DNA of 11,599 nt from JAQGMJ01 sp036271855. Lineage in GTDB: Bacteria > Pseudomonadota > Gammaproteobacteria > Burkholderiales > JAEUOS01. The stretch covers positions 1 through 11,599 of the forward strand of contig DATAZV010000424.1 of NCBI GenBank assembly GCA_036271855.1, read 5' to 3'. The position numbers and the translations under genes were made by a program. Under the pieces are notes generated by a model. The model did no database searches and was not told the DNA's origin. It was given only the letters and a program-made list of their open reading frames with translations. Shown here piece by piece: positions 6,517-11,599 of the stretch. Each line of letters begins with the position of its first letter. The stretch's first letter is position 1.

Positions 6517-6568
6517 CAATCCGCTGATGGCGCTTCACTCTGGCGAGGGAGGCAGCACGAGCGGATTG
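6517..6568 (-). promoter_or_regulatory. Long-range hairpin in the pnp leader
   Basis: Perfect inverted arms caatccgct (6517-6525) and agcggattg (6560-6568) are separated by 34 bases and end 36 bases before the TTG start. In Escherichia coli the rpsO-pnp intergenic RNA forms a stem cut by RNase III, after which PNPase represses its own synthesis. The position here suggests a similar autoregulatory element, although the internal pairing of the loop is not obvious by eye. Confidence 0.5.
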
Positions 6569-6649
6569 CCTGAGGGTTCAAGAATCAGCCAAACCGGGGA
6601 TTTATCGGAGGTCTCTCTAACGCTTAAAAACGATGCGGCGCACCCAAAA

Positions 6650-6687
6650 CACAAATGCCTGCACCGATAAAAGTGGCAGGCATTGTG
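6650..6687 (-). terminator. rpsO terminator/attenuator hairpin
   Basis: Read on the minus strand, CACAATGCCTGC and GCAGGCATTTGTG pair over 12 positions with one bulged base and a 13-base loop, followed by a short TTTT. It starts 16 bases after the rpsO stop codon. It probably ends a fraction of rpsO transcripts while allowing read-through into pnp, the arrangement known for this gene pair in enterobacteria. Confidence 0.65.
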
Positions 6688-6703
6688 TGGGCACGCATCA
6701 AAC

Positions 6704-6967
6704 TTACTTGCGCAGGCCGAGCTTTTCGATCAGGCCGCGGTAGGCGTCGGGGTTGCGACCCTTCAGATAGTCCAGCAGCTTGCGGCGCTTGCTGACCATC
6801 TTGAGCAGGCCACGGCGCGAGTGGTGGTCTTTGGTGTGGGCCTTGAAATGGTCGGTCAGGCCGTTGATACGCGCGGTGAGCAGCGCAACTTGAACTTCGG
6901 GGGAGCCGGTATCGCCTTGGGCGCGCTGATGCGCGGCGATGACCTCGGCGGTGTTGACGATGGTCAT
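6704..6967 (-). CDS. rpsO: 30S ribosomal protein S15
   Basis: S15 is a primary binder of the 16S rRNA central-domain three-way junction in 30S subunit assembly. The product has 87 residues, close to the usual 88-89. The RNA-binding segments GDTGSPEVQVALLTARI (18-34) and KDHHSRRGLLKMVSKRRKLL (46-65) are intact. The ATG at 6965-6967 has a purine-rich AGAGGAAG ribosome site. The gene has its own strong promoter at 7084-7112 with a leader of about 110 bases, leaving room for translational autoregulation, which is known for S15 in several bacteria. pnp follows on the same strand. Confidence 0.98.
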   Translation of the reverse strand: MTIVNTAEVIAAHQRAQGDTGSPEVQVALLTARINGLTDHFKAHTKDHHSRRGLLKMVSKRRKLLDYLKGRNPDAYRGLIEKLGLRK

Positions 6968-7051
6968 GGTTACTTCCTCTGATGAGTTGAAAAGGCGCTA
7001 TCCCAGTACACCGGATCAGGCAATCCTAAACGGATGAACTACGCTGCCGGA

Positions 7052-7072
7052 CCGAGGTTCGGTGAACCGAGG
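7052..7072 (-). promoter_or_regulatory. Hairpin at the start of the rpsO leader
   Basis: In the minus-strand transcript, CCTCGGTTCACCGAACCTCGG forms a GGTTC/GAACC stem with a three-base loop and two further outer pairs, a few bases after the predicted start near 7077. It is about 85 bases from the rpsO ATG. It could stabilise the 5' end or take part in S15 binding; no known S15-binding fold is proven here. Confidence 0.35.
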
Positions 7073-7083
7073 TAACGGCGCGC

Positions 7084-7112
7084 ATTGTAACAGAAATATC
7101 ACGCCGATTCAA
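7084..7112 (-). promoter_or_regulatory. rpsO promoter (sigma70 type)
   Basis: On the minus strand, TTGAAT (7107-7112), a 17-base spacer and TACAAT (7084-7089) give a near-consensus promoter with optimal spacing. The predicted start is near 7077, about 110 bases before the rpsO ATG. It should drive rpsO and, by read-through, pnp. Confidence 0.8.
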
Positions 7113-7146
7113 GGATTTACGGTGCCGCGACGGATGCTGCAAGGCA

Positions 7147-7169
7147 AGGCCGGATTGGAATCCCGGCCT
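7147..7169. repeat. Hairpin-forming inverted repeat between osmC and rpsO
   Basis: The arms aggccgg (7147-7153) and ccggcct (7163-7169) are exact inverted copies with a nine-base loop, located between the osmC terminator candidate and the rpsO promoter. No T-run follows on either strand. It may be a secondary terminator insulating rpsO from osmC transcription; function is unproven. Confidence 0.35.
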
Positions 7170-7220
7170 GTCACGCCGGAGGTCATCCACGCGATAGCGC
7201 CCCATCAAAACAAGGACTTA

Positions 7221-7239
7221 AGGCCGCATCCCGCGGCCT
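7221..7239 (-). terminator. Probable osmC terminator
   Basis: On the minus strand, AGGCCGC-GGGAT-GCGGCCT forms a perfect seven-pair GC-rich stem ten bases after the osmC stop. It is followed by TTAAGTCCTTGTTTTG, which is moderately T-rich. This is consistent with an intrinsic terminator of moderate strength. Confidence 0.55.
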
Positions 7240-7249
7240 CGCGGCAAAG

Positions 7250-7684
7250 CTATTTGTTCAGCTTCGCCGTCATGCTGATTTCAGCCACGCTTTTCAGCGC
7301 CTTCGACAACGGGCAATTCGCCTTCGCTCCCGCCGCGATCTTCTGGAAAGTCTCTTCATCGATGCCCGACATGGTCGCCGTAAGGGCCAGCGCTATCTTG
7401 TTGATCGTAAAGCCCTCGCCGTCCTTCACCAGGCTGACCATCGCCTGGGTATCGACCTTGTCGGTGGCGAAGCCCGCCTTGTCGCAGGCAAAGGAAAAGG
7501 CCATGGTGAAGCAGGCCGCGTGCGCCGCGCCGAGGATTTCCTCCGGGTTGGTACCCTTCTTGTCGTCCTCGAAGCGGCTGGCGTAACCGTAGGGATAATC
7601 CTTCAGCGCCCCGGTTTCGGTGCTGATGCGGCCGACGCCTTTGACGCCCCGGCCTTCCCAATGCACGCTTGCATGTTTTTCCAT
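7250..7684 (-). CDS. osmC: OsmC family peroxiredoxin-like hydroperoxide reductase
   Basis: OsmC proteins are small dimeric thiol peroxidases that reduce organic hydroperoxides and are induced by osmotic or oxidative stress. The 144-residue product matches the OsmC branch in length. Both redox cysteines are present: C58 in GAAHAACFTMAFS and C124 in KANCPLSKAL. E49 of NPEE and R37, positions that assist the peroxidatic cysteine, are also present. A third cysteine, C67, is not part of the usual pair. The ATG at 7682-7684 has an AGGAG ribosome site (7691-7695) six bases upstream. It is a single-gene unit, divergent from the exported hydrolase, and the shared intergenic region contains a nested palindrome. 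The symbol rests on family resemblance; Ohr is less likely given the short glycine-rich N-terminus. Confidence 0.88.
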   Translation of the reverse strand: MEKHASVHWEGRGVKGVGRISTETGALKDYPYGYASRFEDDKKGTNPEEILGAAHAACFTMAFSFACDKAGFATDKVDTQAMVSLVKDGEGFTINKIALALTATMSGIDEETFQKIAAGAKANCPLSKALKSVAEISMTAKLNK

Positions 7685-7818
7685 GATGTACTCCTGTCAG
7701 AGGTTGAAAATGACCACCCGCGAGACGGTCCGCCGGCTCATCCACGGTGGCGCCGCGTCCGTATGACCCAGCATCCGGCGGATGGTTTCCTGCCGGAGCC
7801 GTAACGGCAGTAAAGCAC

Positions 7819-7860
7819 GACCCGATGACAAGCGCTTGTTCGGAGCCGCCCGATCGGGTC
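7819..7860. promoter_or_regulatory. Nested palindromes between osmC and the hydrolase gene
   Basis: An outer perfect inverted repeat, gacccgat (7819-7826) and atcgggtc (7853-7860), encloses an inner perfect 12-base palindrome acaagcgcttgt (7828-7839). The region lies between two divergent genes and the inner palindrome supplies a TTGT half of possible -35 elements in both directions. This is the layout of a shared operator. No known consensus was matched. Confidence 0.5.
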
Positions 7861-7864
7861 TAAT
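7836..7864 (+). promoter_or_regulatory. Candidate promoter of the MetX-like hydrolase gene
   Basis: TTGTTC (7836-7841), a 17-base spacer and TCTAAT (7859-7864) make a plausible but imperfect sigma70 promoter. It would start near 7871, about 57 bases before the ATG. The -35 element overlaps the inner palindrome and the -10 box overlaps the end of the outer arm. Confidence 0.4.
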
Positions 7865-7927
7865 GAGATTGGCGCAAGCAGGGGCGATTGCAGCCAGACA
7901 TCAAATTACAGGCCCCGGAGGAAGACA

Positions 7928-9010
7928 ATGAACAAACCGCATTTTCTAGCTGCGCTTTGCGCCTGCCTGCTCACCTGCTTCAGCGCCGCCGCGCAGGCCG
8001 CCGATTACCCGGCCCCGAAGGAAGGCGATTGGGTCGCCCGCAATTTCCGCTTTCACACCGGCGAAACCCTGCCCGAGGTGAAGCTGCACTACCGCACCGT
8101 CGGCAACCCCTCCGGCGAACCGGTGCTGGTGCTGCACGGCACCGGCGGCTCGGGCCTCAACATGCTCACGCCCGCCTTTGCCGGCGAACTCTTCGGCGCC
8201 GGCCAGCCGCTGGACGCCAGCCGCTATTACATCATCCTGCCCGACTCGCTTGGCACCGGAAAATCCACCCGCCCCTCCGACGGCCTGCGGGCCAAATTCC
8301 CGCAATACAACTACGACGACATGGTGGCCGCGCAATACCGCCTGGTGTCCGAGGGCCTCGGTATCAAGCACGTGCGCCTGGTGATCGGCAACTCCATGGG
8401 CGGCATGCAGACCTGGCTGTGGGGCGAGGCGCATCCCGAATTCATGGACGCGCTGGCGCCGATGGCCTGCCTGCCGGTTGCCATGTCCGGGCGCAACTGG
8501 ATGCTGCGGCGCATGCTGACGCAATCCATCCGCAACGACCCGGAATGGCTGGGCGGCAACTACACGACGCAGCCGAAAAACATGTCCACCCACCTGACCT
8601 ACTTTTCGATCGCCACCTCCGGCGGCAACCAGGGCTGGTACAGCCAGGCGCCTTCCGCCGGCAAGGGCGACGACATCATCAAAAAGCAGATCGGCGCGCC
8701 CTTTCGCGGCGACGCCAACGACACCTTGTTCCAATGGGAGTCCTCGTATGACTATGACCCCGCCCCGGTGCTGGACCGCGTCCAGGCCACCGTGCTGGCC
8801 ATCAATTCATCGGATGACGAGCGCAACCCGCCGGAACTTGGCGTGATCGAGCGCGAGCTCAAGCGCATCAAGAACGCGCGCTATTACCTGATCCAGAGCA
8901 GCCCGGAGACGCGCGGCCACGGCACCACCGGGATGGCGCGGTTCTACAAGGAACCCCTGGCGGAGCTGTTGCGTAGCGCACCAAGGCGCGGCGGCCAGGC
9001 GGGCGGCTGA
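7928..9010 (+). CDS. Exported MetX-like alpha/beta hydrolase
   Basis: The 360-residue product begins with a typical signal peptide (MNKPHFLAALCACLLTCFSA, probable cut after AQA at residue 24), so it should act in the periplasm or outside. The mature part is an alpha/beta hydrolase resembling homoserine O-acetyltransferases: oxyanion region VLHGTGGSG (68-76), nucleophile S156 in IGNSMGGMQTW, a likely acid at D296/D297 in NSSDDERNPPE, and H331 in RGHGTTG. True MetX enzymes are cytoplasmic, so methionine biosynthesis is unlikely; an exported esterase, acyltransferase or amidase is more plausible, substrate unknown. GGAGG lies six bases before the ATG at 7928. It is the only plus-strand gene in the window, divergent from osmC and convergent with the 9030-9602 gene, 19 bases away. 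Confidence 0.88.
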   Translation: MNKPHFLAALCACLLTCFSAAAQAADYPAPKEGDWVARNFRFHTGETLPEVKLHYRTVGNPSGEPVLVLHGTGGSGLNMLTPAFAGELFGAGQPLDASRYYIILPDSLGTGKSTRPSDGLRAKFPQYNYDDMVAAQYRLVSEGLGIKHVRLVIGNSMGGMQTWLWGEAHPEFMDALAPMACLPVAMSGRNWMLRRMLTQSIRNDPEWLGGNYTTQPKNMSTHLTYFSIATSGGNQGWYSQAPSAGKGDDIIKKQIGAPFRGDANDTLFQWESSYDYDPAPVLDRVQATVLAINSSDDERNPPELGVIERELKRIKNARYYLIQSSPETRGHGTTGMARFYKEPLAELLRSAPRRGGQAGG

Positions 9011-9029
9011 ACGGGCGCCCCGCGCCGGC

Positions 9030-9602
9030 TCAATGCTTGGCGTAAGGATGCGCCACGAAGCGCAGCAACCGGAGCTGGTTGTCGTGCCAGTCGAAATAGG
9101 AGATGCCGCGGTGCTTGGGATCGGTGGCGCCGTAAGCCACGATCAGGCGGCTCTCCAGGTTGAACTGGAGCATTTCCGCGTCCGGCTGTTCCGGCGTATC
9201 GATGTCCACCTGGAACTGGTCGATATTCTGCAGGGCCGGCGGATGAAACACCGCGCCTGAGCGCGCGTCGATGATGGCGTAGGAAACGCAAGCCGCGCCG
9301 CAGCCCCACTGGATGATGGTGTAATGGCCGGCAAAATTCGGCCCTTCCTTGCCGCCTTGACGGATCATGGTGCGGTACTGCCGCGAGCGCAGCAGGGTTT
9401 TGACGTCAGGCGCGGCGCGCGGACCTTTGTATTGCGGCCCGGCCGGATACGCGCTGAACCGCGGCGCGTCCGCCGGCACATCGGACAGGCCGATGACATC
9501 CGGGTCCTGGGTTTCAATATTGGATGAGGTGCTGGCCGGCGCCCCGAAACACGCGCCGCACGCCAGCATCAACGCGGTAGCCATCACGCGCCCGCGTATC
9601 AC
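9030..9602 (-). CDS. Conserved exported protein of unknown function
   Basis: I do not recognise a characterised family. The 190-residue product has a short N-terminal signal sequence: basic start with R3 and R5, hydrophobic TALMLACGAC, and a probable cut after APA. The most distinctive part is GPNFAGHYTIIQWGCGAACV (87-106), followed by SYAIIDARSGAVFHPP; similar GHY...WGCG...DARTG segments occur in uncharacterised proteobacterial proteins I remember, without a function. The two cysteines (C101, C105) could form a disulphide in the periplasm. The start is GTG at 9600-9602, one base after the methyltransferase stop, suggesting translational coupling. The alternative ATG at 9582-9584 would lose both arginines of the signal sequence. 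It is the last gene of a three-gene unit. Confidence 0.75.
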   Translation of the reverse strand: MIRGRVMATALMLACGACFGAPASTSSNIETQDPDVIGLSDVPADAPRFSAYPAGPQYKGPRAAPDVKTLLRSRQYRTMIRQGGKEGPNFAGHYTIIQWGCGAACVSYAIIDARSGAVFHPPALQNIDQFQVDIDTPEQPDAEMLQFNLESRLIVAYGATDPKHRGISYFDWHDNQLRLLRFVAHPYAKH

Positions 9603-9603
9603 C

Positions 9604-10779
9604 TCAAGCCACGCCCAGGCGCCACAGCGAAGTCACTTCCTGCTTGCGCGCCGCGTGCAGCGGATCATTCTCGTCATTCACCTTTGGATGCTCGGGCCGC
9701 GCCTCCAGCCGCCCCAGCTCCTTCAGGCCCGCTGAATTGATCCACCCGAGCAACTCCTCGCGGGTGCGCAGGCCCAGATGCTCGGCGAGATCCGAAAGAA
9801 TCAGCCAGCCCTCGCCCTTGGGCGCCAGGCGCGCCGCCAGCCCGCCGATAAAGCCCTTGAGCATGCGGCTGTCCTGGTCGTAGATAGCGCGCTCCAGTGG
9901 CGAGCCCGGCTTGCCCGGCAGCCAGGGCGGGTTGCAGACGATCAGCCCCGCCTGCCCGCGCTCCACCGGCGGAAACAGATTGGCCTCGACCACTTCGATG
10001 CGCAGGGTAAAACCCAGGCGCCCGACGTTGTCGCGCGCGCAAGCCAGCGCGCGCGGGTCGTTGTCGGTGGCCAGCACCGGCTTGATGCCGCGCCGCGCCA
10101 ATATGGCCGCCAGCACGCCGGTGCCGGTGCCGATGTCGAAAGCCTGCTCGGCATGCGGCAGCGGCGCGCGCGCCACCAGTTCCAGGTATTCGCCGCGTAC
10201 CGGCGCGAACACGCCATAGTGCGCATGGATTTTCGCCTGCGCACCCAGGGTCGGCACCAGCAAGCCGCGCCGGCGCCATTCGTGCGCGCCGATCAGCCCG
10301 ATCAGTTCGCGCAGCGAAACCACATAAGGCGCATCCACTTCGCCATACGCTTCAGTACAAGCCTCCACCACCCCCGGCGCGCGGCGCAGCGGAATCGTGT
10401 GGTCGGCGTCAAAGGGAATCAGTACCAGGCCGAGAATGCGCGCACGCTGCGCCTGGCCCATGCGATAGAGGTGAAATTTTTCCTGCGGTGTCTTTTCGGC
10501 GGCACCGGCTTTCGCCGCTTTCGCCGCGCGCTCCTTCTTGCTGCCGTCGACACGGCGGCCCAGCGCCTGCAGCAGCAGGCGCGCGTTCTGGAAATCGCCG
10601 CGCCACAACAGGCCGGTGCCTTCGGCGGTGAGGCGATAGGCGGTGTCGGCATTCATCGTGTCGTCGGCCACCACCACGCGCTTGGGCGCGGCCACGCCGC
10701 CTTCCGAATGCCAGCGCATGCGCTGCTCGGTCTCGCCTTCTTTCCAGGCTATTTCGCTATTGGTCACTGAAATGCTCAT
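9604..10779 (-). CDS. Class I SAM-dependent methyltransferase with NPPW motif
   Basis: The 391-residue product has a Rossmann-fold methyltransferase domain in its second half: SAM-binding motif FDIGTGTGVLAAILARRG (214-231), acidic D239 at the end of the second strand (LATDND), and NPPW at 283-286. NPPY/W motifs mark enzymes that methylate amide or ring-amino nitrogens in proteins, RNA or DNA (PrmC/PrmB and RsmC/RlmG-type families), so a translation-related substrate is plausible but unproven. The first 200 residues are an uncharacterised domain with a Lys/Ala-rich linker (about 80-98). The ATG at 10777-10779 overlaps the stop of the pseudouridine synthase by four bases (ATGA), implying coupled translation. 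The frame is open far upstream of this ATG, but that part overlaps the upstream gene in another frame and is not counted. Confidence 0.87.
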   Translation of the reverse strand: MSISVTNSEIAWKEGETEQRMRWHSEGGVAAPKRVVVADDTMNADTAYRLTAEGTGLLWRGDFQNARLLLQALGRRVDGSKKERAAKAAKAGAAEKTPQEKFHLYRMGQAQRARILGLVLIPFDADHTIPLRRAPGVVEACTEAYGEVDAPYVVSLRELIGLIGAHEWRRRGLLVPTLGAQAKIHAHYGVFAPVRGEYLELVARAPLPHAEQAFDIGTGTGVLAAILARRGIKPVLATDNDPRALACARDNVGRLGFTLRIEVVEANLFPPVERGQAGLIVCNPPWLPGKPGSPLERAIYDQDSRMLKGFIGGLAARLAPKGEGWLILSDLAEHLGLRTREELLGWINSAGLKELGRLEARPEHPKVNDENDPLHAARKQEVTSLWRLGVA

Positions 10780-11576
10780 GGTGCAAATTTCTCGTCCGGC
10801 CCGAGCAGGCGCCATTTTCCTTGGGGCAATTCGCCCAGTCGCACCATGCCGATGCGTACCCGCTTCAATCCCAGTACCTGCAAACCCACCAGCTCGCACA
10901 TGCGGCGGATCTGCCGCTTGCGCCCTTCCTTGAGGATGAAACGCAGCTGGTCGTCGTTCTGCCAAGTGACGCGCGCCGGCTTCAACTGCTTGTCGTCCAG
11001 CTTCAGGCCGTATTGCAGGCGCTTCAATTCCGCCTCCGGCAAGCGCCCGCCCTTGGTATAGCTTACGCGCACCAGGTATTCTTTCTCGACATCCGAGTTC
11101 TCGCCGATCAGTTGCTTGGCGATGCGCCCGTCCTGCGTCAGTACCAGGAGGCCGGTGGAATCGATGTCCAGGCGGCCGGCCGGTGCCAGGCCCAGCAAAT
11201 CCTTGCGCTGCACCCGCCCTTCGGCGCTGGCCTTGGCCGCCGGCGGGCTCCACTGGTTTTCCGGCAGCACCAGCACGCTGGCCGGCTGATGCCCGTCTTC
11301 CGCCTGCCCGCTGACATAGCCCACCGGCTTGTGCAGCAACACGGTCAGGCGCCGGTCCTGTTGCTTGCGCGCGCGCGGGTCGATGCTGATCTGCTGCCCT
11401 TCGACCCACTTGGCGCCAAGGATCGCCACCTGGCCGTCAATGCGCACCCAGCCGCGCTCGATCCACTCATCGGCTTCGCGGCGCGAAGCCAGGCCGAGTT
11501 CACTCATGCGTTTGGAAAGGCGGATAGGGTCTGCAGCCATGCGGAGTCGGGCGGGTAACTTGCGAAAGGCCGCCAT
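10776..11576 (-). CDS. 23S rRNA pseudouridine synthase, RluB/E/F family (RluF-like)
   Basis: These enzymes convert specific uridines of 23S rRNA to pseudouridine. The 266-residue product has an N-terminal S4 RNA-binding domain (about 18-65, IRLSKRMSELGLASRREADE) and the RsuA-type catalytic domain. The catalytic aspartate is D137 in GRLDIDSTGLLVLT. Other family motifs are EKEYLVRV and EGRKRQIRRMCELVGLQVLGL. The NSDVEKEYLV segment resembles RluF more than RluB or RluE, but the target nucleotide cannot be assigned. A Pro/Ala-rich insertion lies just before the catalytic motif (about 107-130). The start is uncertain: ATG at 11574-11576 or 11538-11540, neither with a clear ribosome site. It is the first gene of the unit with the methyltransferase, 23 bases from the window edge. 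Confidence 0.9.
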   Translation of the reverse strand: MAAFRKLPARLRMAADPIRLSKRMSELGLASRREADEWIERGWVRIDGQVAILGAKWVEGQQISIDPRARKQQDRRLTVLLHKPVGYVSGQAEDGHQPASVLVLPENQWSPPAAKASAEGRVQRKDLLGLAPAGRLDIDSTGLLVLTQDGRIAKQLIGENSDVEKEYLVRVSYTKGGRLPEAELKRLQYGLKLDDKQLKPARVTWQNDDQLRFILKEGRKRQIRRMCELVGLQVLGLKRVRIGMVRLGELPQGKWRLLGPDEKFAP

Positions 11577-11599
11577 GGTACCGCGTGTTCAGCCCCAGC

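Noticed and set aside
4528..6573. 681-codon open frame on the plus strand, antisense to pnp
   Set aside because: Its translation is rich in His, Arg, Ala and Gln without recognisable domains, and it is the antisense shadow of a strongly coded GC-rich gene; pnp on the other strand is unambiguous.
7946..8734. 262-codon minus-strand frame and 287-codon plus-strand frame over the hydrolase gene
   Set aside because: Both are alternate-frame shadows; only the 7928-9010 frame shows a signal peptide, catalytic triad and a ribosome site.
10780..11409. In-frame upstream extension of the methyltransferase (to 601 codons)
   Set aside because: This part overlaps the pseudouridine synthase in another frame and reads as Arg/Gly/Ala-rich low-complexity sequence; the ATGA overlap at 10776-10779 gives a natural start.

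Overview
The window looks like a conserved housekeeping stretch of a GC-rich betaproteobacterial chromosome. The evidence is the gene order rpsO-pnp ... tpiA-secG-tRNA-Leu(GAG)-nuoABC on the minus strand, proteins that read like betaproteobacterial homologues, and CCA-encoding tRNA genes. I cannot place the family or genus from sequence alone. No transposase, integrase, phage gene, CRISPR array or rRNA was seen, and no gene-free stretch exceeds 300 bases.

Layout by position. 1-1479 (minus): the start of a complex I operon, nuoA-nuoB-nuoC; nuoC runs off the left edge. 1539-1623: tRNA-Leu(GAG), preceded by a tandem GAAC-N4-GTTC repeat. 1708-2936: tpiA then secG, driven by a strong sigma70-type promoter (2975-3004) set inside nested inverted repeats. 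3068-3790: a crotonase-fold gene lacking both catalytic glutamates of enoyl-CoA hydratase. 3882-4253: a tRNA cluster transcribed Pro(UGG)-Arg(UCU)-His(GUG), with an extended -10 promoter before tRNA-Pro. 4360-6967: pnp (likely TTG start) downstream of rpsO, separated by a terminator-like hairpin and a long leader inverted repeat; rpsO has a clear promoter and a short leader hairpin. 7250-7684: an OsmC-family peroxidase gene. It is divergent from a secreted MetX-like alpha/beta hydrolase (7928-9010, plus), with a nested palindrome between them. 9030-11576 (minus): a tight three-gene unit of an RluF-like pseudouridine synthase, a class I methyltransferase with an NPPW motif (4-base overlap) and a small exported protein of unknown function (1-base gap).

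The genes mostly serve central functions: respiration (nuo), glycolysis (tpiA), protein export (secG), translation (tRNAs, rpsO, rRNA modification) and RNA turnover (pnp). The less ordinary items are the crotonase without catalytic glutamates, the exported MetX-like hydrolase, the exported unknown protein, and several palindromic regulatory regions. I found no convincing evidence of a new multi-gene system; the regulatory DNA is where a second look would pay most.
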